From Nymphaea colorata (Eukaryota > Streptophyta > Magnoliopsida > Nymphaeales > Nymphaeaceae): DNA of 64,000 nucleotides. The notes beneath the pieces are model-generated. The model saw only the letters and a list, made by a program, of their open reading frames with translations. It searched no databases and was not told the DNA's origin. This document shows positions 11,071 to 23,094 of the stretch, one piece after another. The stretch lies in the NCBI RefSeq assembly GCF_008831285.2, contig NC_045143.1:14781151-14845150 (forward strand), in the 5' to 3' direction. Position 1 is the first letter of the stretch. Each line of letters starts with the position of its first letter. The position numbers and the translations under genes are program-made.

Positions 11071-11094
11071 ATATATATATATATATATATATAG

Positions 11095-11142
<48 letters not shown>
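11071..11142. repeat. (AT)n / (AC)n compound microsatellite
   Basis: About 45 bases of AT repeat followed by about 14 AC units, directly right of MITE copy 1. Confidence 0.95.
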
Positions 11143-11145
<3 letters not shown>

Positions 11146-11924
11146 TTATTACATGTCTATATAGGTAGTTGTGAAACATGGGTAGTTGTGAAACATGGGT
11201 ACGGCAGCAAAGGCAAAGCACATGTGTTGGCACAGGTGCAGGTGCAGGCCTAGACACAACTCAAACATGGTTCTAGCCGTGCCAGGTGTGGTCAATGCAC
11301 GCAAACCCCTATCCGACCAGATTTGGACTCGATCAAAGTTGACCAAGTCCATTTTGGTCCAAAATTAGGGTTTTTCTTTACTTTTACCATGTTCATAGTT
11401 CATACAAAGTAAACAATGGCCTCCGACTGAGCGAAGGCTGCTGCTTTTTCGTTGGGTTTCTCGTGAGCACTGTGGGTGTCTCCATCATCTGACAACCTTT
11501 CCAAAGAGGAGTACTATTTTTGACAATGTCTACTTTTCCAGAGCAACAAGTGGGTGGCAAGTCGACCTTTTCTATCATGTTTTCCTCTTGTTTGCCCATT
11601 CAATGTGTTCTTTTATCTTTTCCTGCTTTCTTGCCCGATTTCATGTAAGCAACTTGTGTTGATTATTTGGTTGATTTCGTTCTTTCTAGCTTTGCCCTAT
11701 CTCCTACTGATTAGGCTTGATTTCTGTGCCATGATTTTTTTTTTTTTGTACTTCTTCTGAAATGAAATTTTGACTGAATTAGTTGAGTTGGTGATTAAAC
11801 AGTTTGCTCATATATTGTACTTAGTAGTTAGTTGTGCTTTTTGTCATTACCATGCTCGTTTTATGTTTTCTTTCGTTACATCAATTTTTTTTCTGTTTAT
11901 GGTTTTGTTTTTTAATACTGCAAA
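11143..11924. other. Intronic sequence without recognised gene
   Basis: Contains a short tandem GTAGTTGTGAAACATGGG twice (about 11164-11200) and a GGTGCAGGTGCAGG run. These resemble degenerate dispersed plant repeats, also echoed near 12400 and 15300. No supported gene. Confidence 0.5.
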
Positions 11925-12236
11925 TATTTTCACAAATATAGCGAGGTTTTTCTCTAGCATAATACGGCAAAGTTATTCTTCTCGAAAAAATCTCGACGAA
12001 TTTAAGAAAAGTTAAAAAAAACTAAAAATAAAATGTGAAAAATGTGAATAAAAATCCATTAAAGTAAAAACGTAAACAATCGTGAAAAAATGCAAAAACA
12101 GAAATAAAAAGAAATAAGAAATAAAACATGTTTTTTTATGCTTTTTCAGTTTGGCATTTTTTCCCCTTTTTTGGGCGACTTGTTTTTAACGTTTTTCTCG
12201 TGTTTTTTTTAATAAAACGGATTTTCTGTGACAATG
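11925..12236 (+). mobile_element. hAT-like MITE copy 2
   Basis: The left end TATTTTCACAAATA is a diverged form of the family TIR. Next come GCGAGG and CATAATACGGCAAAGTT, the family core. The right end is TTCTGTGACAATG. No matching target duplication remains. A 24-base TTTTTCCCCTTTTTTGGGCGACTT unit occurs just inside the right end (about 12160) and again just outside it (about 12248), a local duplication. Confidence 0.65.
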
Positions 12237-12679
12237 TTTCACGCCCGTTTTTCCCCTTTTTTGGGCGACTTGTGCAAAAGACAGCATTGACTTGTACTGG
12301 GTTGTTAGTTGTTACTCCGTCCGAACAGAAGGCATCTATTGTGCCCTCTTTTCTACACAAATGCAGTGTGCACATAAACCATTTGTTGTCTATGTCACCT
12401 GGGTGCGGGTGCGGGTGCGAACCAAATTCAAAATCACAGGTACGTGGGTGCGGCTGACCATGTATGTGTGTGTGTGTGTGTATAATATTAAAAAAATACA
12501 TTTATGAAGATTTTAAACAAATTAAAAATGTATCATTCACCATTTCAAGCATGATTCATCAAATCAAGTCAAGTTTGATCTCAAAATTGAATACATTGTT
12601 CAAAAAATTAACGAAGGAAATAAATACTAAGTTCTATTTCATCCAAGAAATGTGTTGTCATTGATTTAGTTCATAAATA

Positions 12680-15080
12680 TCATCCAAATTGGAAGGAATT
12701 ACCAGCTCCATAGGAGTCCATATTAGAAGTATTCAAATCATGTTCTTCATGAAAGTCAGGCCCCTCCGGTACTTACATGTTCCAAAACTGCAATGCAAAT
12801 ATAACTTAACATTTAATTAGAAAATAAGCAAACAATTATTGAATATGACTTATACATAAGAAAGATTAAAATAAAAATATACAAGTAATCATTACAATTT
12901 CGAGATAGTAGTCATAGGTTGGAGTGAACATAAACCAGTTCCTTTGCTCTCTTGCAAGTGACTTTGTTGCTCTTGATGTTGTGAATTTGAGCTTATGTGC
13001 TCCAATTTCTTTCACAACATGATGATGTGGCAGGTTGACACAATACTTTTAATGCAGGACTTTGAAGTTTTGGTGTCTCTCTGAACCATAAGTTGCCCAC
13101 CAGTTTAGAGGATCTTCATCCTCCCTTGCAAGAAGAGCTATCAGTGAATCAAAGTTACCATTTGAAAACTTACCAAACTCACTATTTACCATCTTCAATG
13201 TATGATAATCATTACAAAATCTTCCCAAGCATAGCAACCTATTACCTATGCTTTGATATTTCTGGATCTCGATGAGGAGGGCCACAACCAACTCCTCCTT
13301 TTCGCCACTTTTGTGAGTAATATTTGGGATTTAGAGAGTGTGCCATGCACAAAGGAGTATTGCTTTTGTTCGATCTTTTTACAAGAACTTCATGCACATG
13401 ATTGAAGAAATCTGAGTCATCAAGAGCTACATCCTTTTTCTCATGTTTATATATTACACTATAAATTTTTTCAATCATGATATCCCACATTTCATAAACT
13501 TTATGCAGAATGGGACCATCTTTATCAACCTCTCTTATCATCTCCCATATAGGGTCTGTAAATTGAAAGAAGTATGTGACTTTGTCCCACCACTTATCAT
13601 TTTAAATGCACTTTTTAACTGCTTGAGCTTTCTCATCAACATCACTACGATAAAATTCCCAAACATTGTCAGTTACCATCAATGTCAATGCACTCTTAAC
13701 TTGCTTAAACCTTTTGAACATTACAATCAAAGAAGCAAAACGTGTCTCAGCAACATTTAAGAACCTCAAATCAGAATGTTTATTGAATATAGAGAGAGCA
13801 TGATTATGATTTACAACAAAATTTCTGATACTTTTAACGTCATGCTCAAATTCTTCAGTCCATGAACATAGACTATATGCTTTTGAGTCTGCACGACTAC
13901 AAACTGGTGCATTATCAGTAATAACCTGCACTACATGTTCTTAGCCAACTTCTTTGATTACTTCTATGAACAACGACTTTAAATATTTTGCATCTTTATA
14001 TTCGCCAAATGCATCAACACACTTTAAAAAAATTGGACCATTAAGTGAACAAGCTATAAAATTTATTAATGGTCACCTTTGTATATTTGTCCATCCATCA
14101 GAAATGATAGATACTCTATGTTTATTCCATGCAAATTTTTTCTTTTCTAATAAGTTTTCTGCTTTCTCTTCTGCTAGAGGTATTCTCAATTTCTCTGAGC
14201 TTGGGGGCACATAACCAGCTAGACTGCAATTAACCAACGATGTAACTATATCCAATGTTGTAAAAAGCATATCGTAAGTCGTATCGGTCTCGCTTTAAGA
14301 TATGTTGTATCATAAAATATCATAACGTATCGTAACTGTATCATTTTTTATAATAAATCAGAAAAAATGGGGAAAAAATTCAAAAAATTCATAAAAAATC
14401 AGTAAAAAACAAGAATAATATGTTCATAAAAAACACATAGATTTATAAGTCATAAGCTCCATAAGTCTATGAGATACCACATCAAAAAACAAGTTTTAGA
14501 TGTTATGTAATACATCACAAGATGATAATGAAATTGTGAAAATGTTCAATGTCAATACATATAAAATGAAAGCACTCTTGACTCTCATTCATAATCAATG
14601 TCAATACATATAAAATGAAAGCACTATTGACTCTCATTCATAATCTTCATCATATTCATTCTCATCACCATTTCCATCTTCTTCTTCATTTTCATCTTCA
14701 CGATTTAAAAAAACTTCTTTCCTCCCAACGAGAATCAGCCACCCATGCACAAATCCATGGTTCAATCGATGGTTTAACGATGGAAACCAATGATTTAACG
14801 ATGGAAATCGATAATTTCCCTCCACGGTGGCACAATCTCTAGGTTAAAAATGAAGGGCCGGGTTTTTATAAAAAAAAACTTGAAAATGGGGGTTCCAGCC
14901 CCCATTTTTTGAAATCAGCCCGTATCGTACGATACGGGGCGTGTATCGTATCGTATTTTGTAAAAGATACGTATCGTATCGTACGTATCAACCCCGTATC
15001 GTATAACACTGACTATATCATTCCAGTAAGGACTTCCGGCTAAATTAAATTGAAGTGAACTTGCATAAAAAAAAATCTAG
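12680..15080 (-). pseudogene. hAT transposase (DUF659 / hAT dimerisation), interrupted
   Basis: The minus strand carries pieces of a plant hAT transposase in order. About 15019-15060 reads LAGSPYWNDIV. At 14073-14252 come GYVPPSSEKLR and SIISDGWTN (DUF659), then VITDNAPVC at 13931 and RFASLIVMFKRF near 13740, all RNase H-like core. HSLNPKYY lies near 13320. The C-terminal dimerisation region at 13085-13150 ends DPLNWWATYGSE. A short acidic tail reaches about 12680. A 759 bp element (14253-15011) splits the core, and several frame changes break it further. The N-terminal BED zinc finger is not seen. It would catalyse cut-and-paste transposition if intact. Confidence 0.88.
14253..15011. mobile_element. 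Non-autonomous hAT element with GATACG repeats and 8 bp TSD
   Basis: A 759 bp insertion flanked by ACTATATC on both sides (14245-14252 and 15012-15019), the 8 bp duplication of hAT elements. The ends are inverted: CAATGTTGTAAAAAGC on the left; CAGTGTTATACGATACG read inward from the right. Subterminal CGTATCGTA/GATACG motifs are dense at both ends, likely transposase-binding-type repeats. Inside are a tandem 49 bp duplication (14547-14595, 14596-14644) and a short minus-strand ORF rich in Asp, Glu and Asn (14634-14825) with no family I recognise. It sits within the hAT transposase remnant; removing it rejoins that frame. Confidence 0.88.
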
Positions 15081-15649
15081 AAACTTTTTTTTATATATTT
15101 CTGCTCTACTCATATTTCTGAATGGAGGTAAGAAAGGATACGCCACAAAGGACGAGGGGGTAAATGGGCGGAAAGAGGGATGCAAGAAGGTTGAGGCGGA
15201 GAGAAGGGCGTCAGGAGGGAAAGGGGAAAATTTCGAGCGGGGGTGAAAAAGGAAACCTAGGTCAGCGCTGACCGCGTCCAGTGGGCAGACAGACACGGGC
15301 CCCACACGCTCCAAGAGCCGGATGTGGCAGACTGACGTGTCCGTGCAGTGTCACCAACATGTCTGCACCCGAACCCATGTCGGGCCGAGTCGACACGGAC
15401 ATGTTAGTCCACCAGACTCACCCATGTTTCATAGTTTGTTGTTTGGGTTTGAACCCATCATTCGTTGAGCAAAAAACTACTGTGCAACTGTTTATTGCAC
15501 AAACACAATGTGCACAAACTGTTCAGTGTTTGGGTTCTTTGAACCCATCATTTGTTGAACCTTTGTGCTCTTCTTTAAATTCAAAGCTTCAAGCCTATTT
15601 ACTTTGAATTGCATTATATATGAATATGATTGTATTTGTAATTTGTATG

Positions 15650-15691
<42 letters not shown>

Positions 15692-16307
15692 ATATTAAGA
15701 ATTGACATATTAAATAATAAGAATATACGTATTGAATTATGAATACATAAAAATTTATGTATTGAATATATAAATCGTATGACATATAGTTGATTGTAGG
15801 AATTGTATTATAAAGTATGGATTATGTAAGAATTTTAATTTATGAATACATAAGAAAAGATTGTATAGTCATTTTGATAATCTGTTTCCTCTTTTAGACT
15901 TTTAAAGTTTAAGTTTTCTATTATTGTTAGACCTTTAGACTTAATTATTTATATTGTTTCATTCTTTATGTTATGTAATTTACTTATGCGTTTTAAGTAA
16001 GCAAGTAATTTTATTAACTTATTTTCAGTACAAAAATAATAGACCTGCCACTGCTCGAATGCATGGACCAATGCACAACATTACATGTAGGGGTCAGACC
16101 TGGATCCAAACCCAATGAGTAAGATCTTTTCAATTTCCAGACCTTGTCCACACCCTCTATCATGAAGTATCAACATGTTGTCACTGTCATTTAGGTTGTC
16201 TTTAGCATGAGTGTGTGAAGTGCATCCTAATCCCTAGGTTTTGCATTAGCATTTCCTTGTTTGACAATGAAAGGAGCATGAGTAAAGTACAATTCATTAT
16301 AGCTTAC
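15081..16307. other. Intronic sequence, repeats only
   Basis: Contains an (AT)n tract at 15652-15688 and two similar blocks, TTTGGGTTTGAACCCATCATTCG (split here as TTTGGGTTTGAACC and CATCATTCG; about 15443) and its diverged partner at about 15530. No exon was found. It lies between the hAT remnant and NAA20 exon 3. Confidence 0.5.
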
Positions 16308-19300
16308 ATCTTGTCACTCATGTCTTCTAGCATGTTCATGAGTTTCTTTGCTAGCTTTTGCCTTCGGAATTCTGTAGCAACTGTCACTGCAGTGACATGA
16401 CCATGCCATGATTCACCTTGCCCTTCCACCTTTCCCATAACTGCATGCAGACATAGAAGAAAAGGAAAAGATCAATTTTTCAAATAATAAAGTGATGAAC
16501 ATAACTTAAAACAAAAAAATCTGCTAATTCATTGCAAGATTTATATCAATGACACAGATTGAGGATGGCATTAGATACTTGAGAAGTCTGACAAGGTACT
16601 AGCCAAAAATCAGGAAATAGATACAAGCAAACCATGTTGTTCCATTCTCTACCTTCACCAACCAGGCAAAAAAGACCTGGATTTCTGGTCGAAAGGCAAC
16701 ATTTTCCAACAATTCAGCACTCCAAATAGATGAATAGCACCTTAAGTGAGGGAAAGTGGTGTTTTCTTTTACTCTTTACACAAAAAATTTTGCAATTCAA
16801 AATGTTGATCGCCTTCCAAAATAGTCCATTTTTCATCATATGGAGATGCACAGATCGATCATTTGGAAACCAAATACATATTTCAGTTTCTTAGAAACAA
16901 GACATGCCACCAATTAGAGTCTCAGCTTCCCAGGTTCTGGGGCTGCTTGGATCAAACTGGATGTCCTGATAATCTGATATTGTAGAACCTGTTACTATTC
17001 TAATTGAAAACAAAACCTATATCAAAACTCAAAAGAAGCAGAAGTGTTATGCATATTATTAAAAGATTCACAGTTTTTCTAAAATACAATTTTAATGGAA
17101 TAATCATAGTTCGTAAACCCATCAAACAGATTTGGATTGACTGACTACTAAATCACCAGCCAGCGTATTGATGCAGCAACCCATCAAAGCTAGGTCATAA
17201 GTTGAACTGTTGAACGTATTTAAAAAGGAACAAGTAAATACAATTAAGTAACTATATCTATCAACACAACTACCAAATAATAATGACTCATAAACATATT
17301 TTAGGTTAATTTATTTTTAAGAAACAGCTAGAGTTTATTTATTTAACAACTAACAACTATAGTAGCAAGTGGTGCTGAATAAAACAGTCTAAAATTGGAC
17401 AATTTGAAGCCAATTCAACTGATTCAGCTGATCCGGAATTTAGTTCTCTAGGATTTAGTTGCATTTGAGTCAGTCAATACTTGACTCATGACCCAGTCCA
17501 TCGGCAATCTTAGTGGACTTGGACGACTCCCAAGTCAACTCGCCTGGTTTGCCAACTATGGCAATAGTTACAGGAAAATGCAGGATGGTAGTGAATATAT
17601 AGAATAACTTGTGGGGGTGAAATACAGAATCACAAAAAAAAAAAAAATTGAAGGGAAAAAGGAAACAAGAACAAAATGAAACAGCAAGCCTATAGATGAT
17701 GTGCTAATTTCCTGCTCACAAGAGATCCCAACTTTTCTAATTTAGTAATTTTTGAGAGTTCCATTCTTTCATCGAAACCAGAAAGGAAATTGCTCCAAGC
17801 AGTTGAAAGGTTATATCATTGTCATATATATCGTTTACAGGTATTATACGGTGAGGAATTTCTCAGGTATAATACGGCAAAGTTGTATATCTCGGAAAAA
17901 TCTGGGCAAATTCTAACAGAATTTAAAAAATCCTGAAGTTATATAAAAATAAAATAAATTATAAATTAATAAAAAATACAGAAAATTGCAAAAAAAAAAG
18001 CGTATAATAAGTGTTTGCTAGTAATTTTTTTAAATGTGTCTTATTGCCGTTTTACACGACTGACTTATTTTTGACGCATTTAACGTGTCCTTTCGATTAA
18101 GACACAATATTTGTGACAGTGGGTTATATCATCTGTTTTATGCACACATCTTATAATTTATAAGGTAAAATGCATCCGAGTATGTGCCAATCTCACCCAA
18201 AAAGAGACAAAATTCCACAACAGATGGTTGCATGATTGAATCAAGACAAAAAGAAAAGGCAACATTTTAACAAAAATGACATGCTGTTACGTTCTTAGGA
18301 GCAGCGTCAGTAAAACATATTTACTATTAAACATGAAGACGATATGTGAATATCACAGTGTGAAAGACACTGCCAAATACAAATCTAGTATACATTATAC
18401 ATGCATTAGTTCAGAAGGATTGTTTTCACTCTTGGCCCTTGGGTATCAGAAAAACACATATTTGTGATAAAATATAAAACTCCCAAGTCTCCTCTCATCT
18501 ATATCATTGGGTGCCTATCGAGCTAAAGATATTGGTTACACATGCATGTAAGGTACTAAAAGGTTACAGAAGAAAATGAAGTTACTTTCATGCATCTGTA
18601 TGTGAATGTTACTTCCTGCATTACTTTGTTTGTGCACATGAATTGGTAAATGTTTGACTTTGAGCATATGTGTTACTTCTTTTACATAAGGCTGTACAAG
18701 TTAGCATAGACTTGTCCTGGCACTGATAAACTAGGTCAATGGTTGGAATCACAGTATGAGAACTGCATTGTTCTCAGCCTGTATGGAAATTTTGTGCAGG
18801 TGCTAATGATTAGATGGAAGGACAAGGTGGCACAGATTGAGACTTGAAAATGACACCCAATGCTCAATCATTGACTTAAGATGATTTAGCTTTACCTTTT
18901 AAATTATGTTCTTTTTTATTACTGTTCAAACAGGCAGGCAGACTCTGATTTTGTAAAATCAACAATAGAGTATTTAAATTATTTAGTTGACATAAAGCCT
19001 ATGCGCTTCTTTTGTTTAAAATCAAAATTTTAAGGTCATAGAATGTCCCTATGTAACTCTAACTTTGAGTTTGCCTTTCCCATAGTTGAAAAACATGGCA
19101 AGCTTGGGAATCATTTGAGATTTCTGGTTGAAACAGTTAGTGGATCAAATCCATGCTTTACCCATTTATAGCTAATGCTTGCCTGACTCGGCAAGTTAAT
19201 CTATCAATGTTGACTTGCACGATTCAGCACTGCTCCAATCAGTCAATTTATTTGCAACATTTAAACACTTTTTGACCTGCTTCAGGCTTAAGAATGGGTC

Positions 19301-22023
19301 ATATTGACTATAAGAGGAGAAAAGGGCATCCGAGTTACCAACTTTTCACTTGATCCATGGGAATGTTGTGACCATCGATGACTGGCAATTGCCGAGAAGC
19401 TGCAACCGCCAGTGACTACTGGCTCCAACAGCCACTAGAGGTCTCTCTCTCTCTCTCTCTCTCTCCAGCTTTGTTGAACAAATTTGTGCCCTTAGTTTAC
19501 ATTTACATTTTGCATCATGTTGTGCTAAACTTTTTCACTTTCTTTCAGTTGTATTATGCTATAATTTCAAGTTACCATGATTCAGTGAATGAGAATCAGG
19601 GACTCCACTTATCATAATGTGTAGCTATTTGATTAAAGCAGTGTAAGACATTGCAAGAATTTTCAAAATCTTGCAATATTTGCAAGAAATCAAATAAAAT
19701 GAAAAAAAATCACGAGATTTTGAAAATCTAACTAATTTATAGCGAATATATCATGAACTTTTCCCGAAATTTTAATATTTGTTAATTTTTTAAGGTTTTT
19801 ATAATTTATTTGGTTTTTTAATTTCTCAAAAATTGTTGAGATTTTCCTGAGATTTACCTCAGAAGAACAACTTCACCGAAAAGTAAAACCTCGCAGAGAT
19901 TTTCCCAAGAACGATATTCATGTCAAGGGATAAACTTAGCTGTTATTTTGTCATTTTGTTCAAGTTGTTCATTTTTCTAGTAAAAGCACTACACAAGTGT
20001 ATGACCTGACTCATATGACTTGCCAAGCAAACTTGCTGAACCTGATTCGTACACCAGCCATGGGTCCAACCCACAGGATTGCCAACCCCAAAATCACAAA
20101 TGAAGGAAAAGAAGGGAGAGAGGAACTAACCCATCTAATTAGCATAATCAAATTCTTACGAAATAGACACTTGTAAAAGTGATGACTACCTTCTTGAGCT
20201 AGGAGCCAACTAACTCCTCATTAGCAGTTGGCAACCTTCATGAACATCCAAGCATACAAGATGAGAAGGTTAAAGTCAACGAAAACTAGTGCTCATATTG
20301 TAGGAGACAATAAGGATGTCTGTCTGTGTGATATAATACATATATATATATATATATATATACAGCATAGGCTTTTTTGCTTCCTCTTTCATCTCTCACT
20401 CTATCAGACAGTCCTCATCCAGGATTCTAAGTACCTCAAAAAGACCATGCAAACCTTCTCCCCTTATCGTCTTTCATCCTTCCCCACCACCATTATCAAC
20501 CCCTGTAAAGGCAGTGAGCAGCAACGACCTCCAGCAGTGATGCCTCTCTCTCTTTCTCCGTCTCTCTCTTACACATGCACATCTGCAACCATCAACTGGC
20601 AACAGAGGGCAGCAATTTTTTCAAAGCTTTTTACTCTTACTTTGGCATTTCAGGTTTTGATAGCACTTCATGAGCCTTTTGGTTAGAAGAAGACTGTTTT
20701 TTTTTGTATCTAAATTCCTAATATTCCTTATCTCTTCCATTAGCCATCTATATTTCTATTCAATCTGTGAAGCATAAATACCTAATAGTCCTTTTTAAAC
20801 TTTGAAAGTTGAAATGGTTTGAGACATGATAAAACAAAGGGCCAACCTTTTGGAATACTAGTGCAGAAGCTAACGAATTCCCTATAATACTATTGCAAGT
20901 GACAAACACTAGGCCCACTATAGGCCAAAACTTGGTTTGTGCTAGTGATGGTCATTTTTTATCTGACCTTTTAGAACTATTGAAAAGATTCACGGACCAA
21001 AGTATGTTAACAGACTTAGATGCAGTCTGAACCATCTCTTTTCTGAATTACAATTAACTTTTTGGGTTACAAGTCTGAATTGTGAACCAGGCTTTTTATG
21101 TGGTCATCATTTTGTCTGTTGTTCTCATTATGTCCCAAAGACCAGCAACCTTTTCTTCCCTTCCTTTTCTCTTGCCAAATCACCTGATCAACCTTCTTCC
21201 CTTTCTTGTAGAATTATCAATCAGTCATTCAGAGTGCGGCATGTGTAGAAGTGAATCTATTTATGTGCAAGAATTAGGTAGTTCAAGTTGTGATTCTTGA
21301 TAATGAGAACTAGGTATATCTTCCTAGGATTTTTAACTTTTCTGGTTTATGATTTACAGAATTGAACAGCTTCCTTTTCTAATACAGATAATATATCTCG
21401 ACCATGAAAATATCTCATTGCAGTACTTGTGATAATATGTGGTTGTGTTGATAGCTATTGTCACTGCATTTTTATCTTTTTTGTTGTATAAAGTGTTACA
21501 AGTTACTGACCATTTTTTTTTTGTTACTGATATTATGAATCAACAGCTTTTAGAGGGAATCAGTTTATGTTCTGTCATAAAGTACACAATTGCCTCAGTC
21601 AATACTTTGACTGGACATTTTCTTTTCCACATCTAAAGGAAATATCCTGACCTTGCGAATCTAGGGTCAAGATAGAGCTGTTAGTGATCAGGCTTCTTGC
21701 ATTGTTAAACATCTATGACTACCAAGCTCAAACAGCATCCTGTTCTTGAAAACTGTCCCTATCCTTTAAAGGACATCACCCCTAGATCATCATTTAAGAT
21801 ATGTACTTACCCTGAACTTGTCAACAACGTTTCCTAAAAATGGTTTCTCCTTCCACGTCTCATGGAAGACATTGCTCTATGGTTGATATCAAGATTACTA
21901 AATGTATGTGGGTCTATTCAATCATTGTCACAAATGTCGTTCTCAAGTTTCCATGAGTATGGTTATTCTTAGTATTAATCAAAAAGTTTATTTCTTGTAG
22001 GAAAATCTTGGGAATTCAAAAAA

Positions 22024-22059
<36 letters not shown>

Positions 22060-22935
22060 GCAGAACATGAAATTATGAGTTTTCTAATAATTTTATATCA
22101 AAAACGTTCATAAAAATTCAAAATAGTCATAAAAATGAAACCCAAAAAATTTTAGAAGATACTAAAAATTCTATTTTTTAAATGTCACAATTTTCATGTT
22201 TTCCATCTTCCCTTTATTTTTCACTGTTAACGTAATATTTTCGAAAACACGGCGATACTTTGGATGAACATCAGAGATAGTAAAGCAGCATACAAACTTT
22301 CTAAACATTTAACTATTATATAGTTATATCCAAACTCATTAATCACTGCAATAGTGAAAAAGGTTGAATATGTTAGAATCACAAGTTTGAGTTCAAGCAC
22401 TGCAGTAACAGGATGGCAAGATTTCTAATTAATCCACAGACTTTCACAGAATTGATTAATAGGAATTTAGACTAAAGACAGCGTTGCAGCTTTGACAGAA
22501 ATTAGGGATGTTTTCCACAAGTCTACGCAAGAAGAATCCTAACTATGAACGCCATGGTTCTAACTGTTACTACCTTTCTCACTAAAGAAGCAGAAAGGAC
22601 TTCTTAGATTAAAATGTGATACATGCTTAGCCGTGAACACCGAAACGCGTCACATATTAACTAGGAGCAGACAAAGGAAAAATAAAACAAAAAGAAGCTT
22701 CCATATTGCCAAAATGAAGTGAAAACAGGAGGCAAGGAAAACATTTGAAGGAGTAGTGAAGGGAAGAAGGAAAAAGAATCAAAGAAGAGGTCCGGTATTT
22801 AACTGTAACCCATTATCTTGCCCGCAGGGGAAACGGCAACATGAAAGTAATCGGGCCACCGTGCCAGGTACGTCATATAGAACGACATATTGAACTGCGA
22901 TCACCATCACCATCGAGGAATGAATACATCAGTTC

Positions 22936-22975
<40 letters not shown>

Positions 22976-23056
22976 TTACCGTTTCAGTTAGGTGGTCGAG
23001 GTTGACATTCGCAAAATGGAGGAGATCGTCACAGCAAAACCTCCGGATTGTCGTCA

Positions 23057-23057
<1 letters not shown>
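16308..23057 (-). CDS. NAA20: NAA20: NatB catalytic N-terminal acetyltransferase, exons 1-3 (3' part outside the window)
   Basis: NAA20 with NAA25 forms the ribosome-bound NatB complex, which acetylates N-termini starting Met-Asp, Met-Glu, Met-Asn or Met-Gln. Three minus-strand exons are visible. Exon 1 (23057-22980, 26 codons) begins MTTIRRFCCDD and ends NLDHLTET at a GTAAGA donor. Exon 2 (22894-22804, 91 bp) encodes FNMSFYMTYLARWPDYFHV and ends GKIMGY plus one base. Exon 3 (16440-16308, 133 bp) completes an Ile codon and reads MGKVEGQGESWHGHVTAV, then EFRRQKLAKKLM, the acetyl-CoA binding loop of the GNAT fold. All splice sites are GT-AG, phases join without a shift, and no stop occurs, so it looks functional. 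About 70 of the roughly 175 expected residues are missing off the left edge. Match to plant NAA20 is from memory of the family. Confidence 0.93.
17817..18121 (+). mobile_element. hAT-like MITE copy 3 (best TSD)
   Basis: 305 bp. The left end reads CATTGTCATATATATCG and the right end ATATTTGTGACAGTG, inverted with few mismatches. A perfect 8 bp duplication GGTTATAT flanks it (17809-17816, 18122-18129). The core has GTATTATACGGTGAGG and GTATAATACGGCAAAG. The right half carries two near-palindromic GTGTC/GACAC pieces. No coding capacity. It lies in NAA20 intron 2. Confidence 0.88.
19640..19925 (-). mobile_element. Diverged relative of the CATTGTCAC MITE
   Basis: Read from the right on the minus strand it begins TTGACATGAATATCGTTCTTGG, resembling the family left end, followed by GCGAGGTTTTAC and repeated GAGATTTTC-type blocks. 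The other end is not clear and no duplication was found. Confidence 0.35.
21924..22265 (+). mobile_element. Probable MITE of the CATTGTCAC family with internal (AT)n
   Basis: The left end CATTGTCACAAATGTCGTTC is an excellent family match. The interior has an AT microsatellite (22025-22054) and the A/T-rich right half with TTTTCACTGTTAACG. The right TIR is badly decayed (GCGATACTTTGGATG) and no target duplication is seen, so the right boundary is approximate. Confidence 0.55.
22895..22979 (-). other. NAA20: NAA20 intron 1 (85 bp) with CT-tract
   Basis: GTAAGA donor and GATCGCAG acceptor on the minus strand. A (CT)16 tract starts 5 bases after the donor GT (plus-strand GA at 22941-22973). It is complementary to the GA tract in the leader on the other side of exon 1. 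Confidence 0.9.

Positions 23058-23094
<37 letters not shown>

Larger units (their letters stand above)
1..16307 (-). other. NAA20: NAA20 intron 3 (left part, runs off the window)
   Basis: Exon 3 of NAA20 ends at 16308 in a clean donor (GTAAGC on the minus strand) and leaves codon phase 2. I searched the rest of the window to base 1 for the next exon, which in plant NAA20 should encode the conserved YFVDLFVRASN segment, and did not find it. The intron is therefore inferred to be at least 16.3 kb and to contain Copia A, Copia B, two MITE copies and the hAT remnant. If the gene were truncated here instead, this would be intergenic sequence. Bases 1-870 hold a TG microsatellite and a small inverted repeat (AACCGTTGC at about 785 with GCAACGGTT at about 823) and no gene I can recognise. 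Confidence 0.6.
16441..22803 (-). other. NAA20: NAA20 intron 2 (6.36 kb)
   Basis: Bounded by a GTTAAA donor after exon 2 and an ATGCAG acceptor before exon 3. It holds one clear MITE (17817-18121), two probable relatives (about 19640-19925 and 21924-22265), TC repeats at 19440-19464, AT repeats at 20340-20362 and 22025-22054, and otherwise AT-rich sequence. The short ORFs inside show no family features. Confidence 0.85.
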
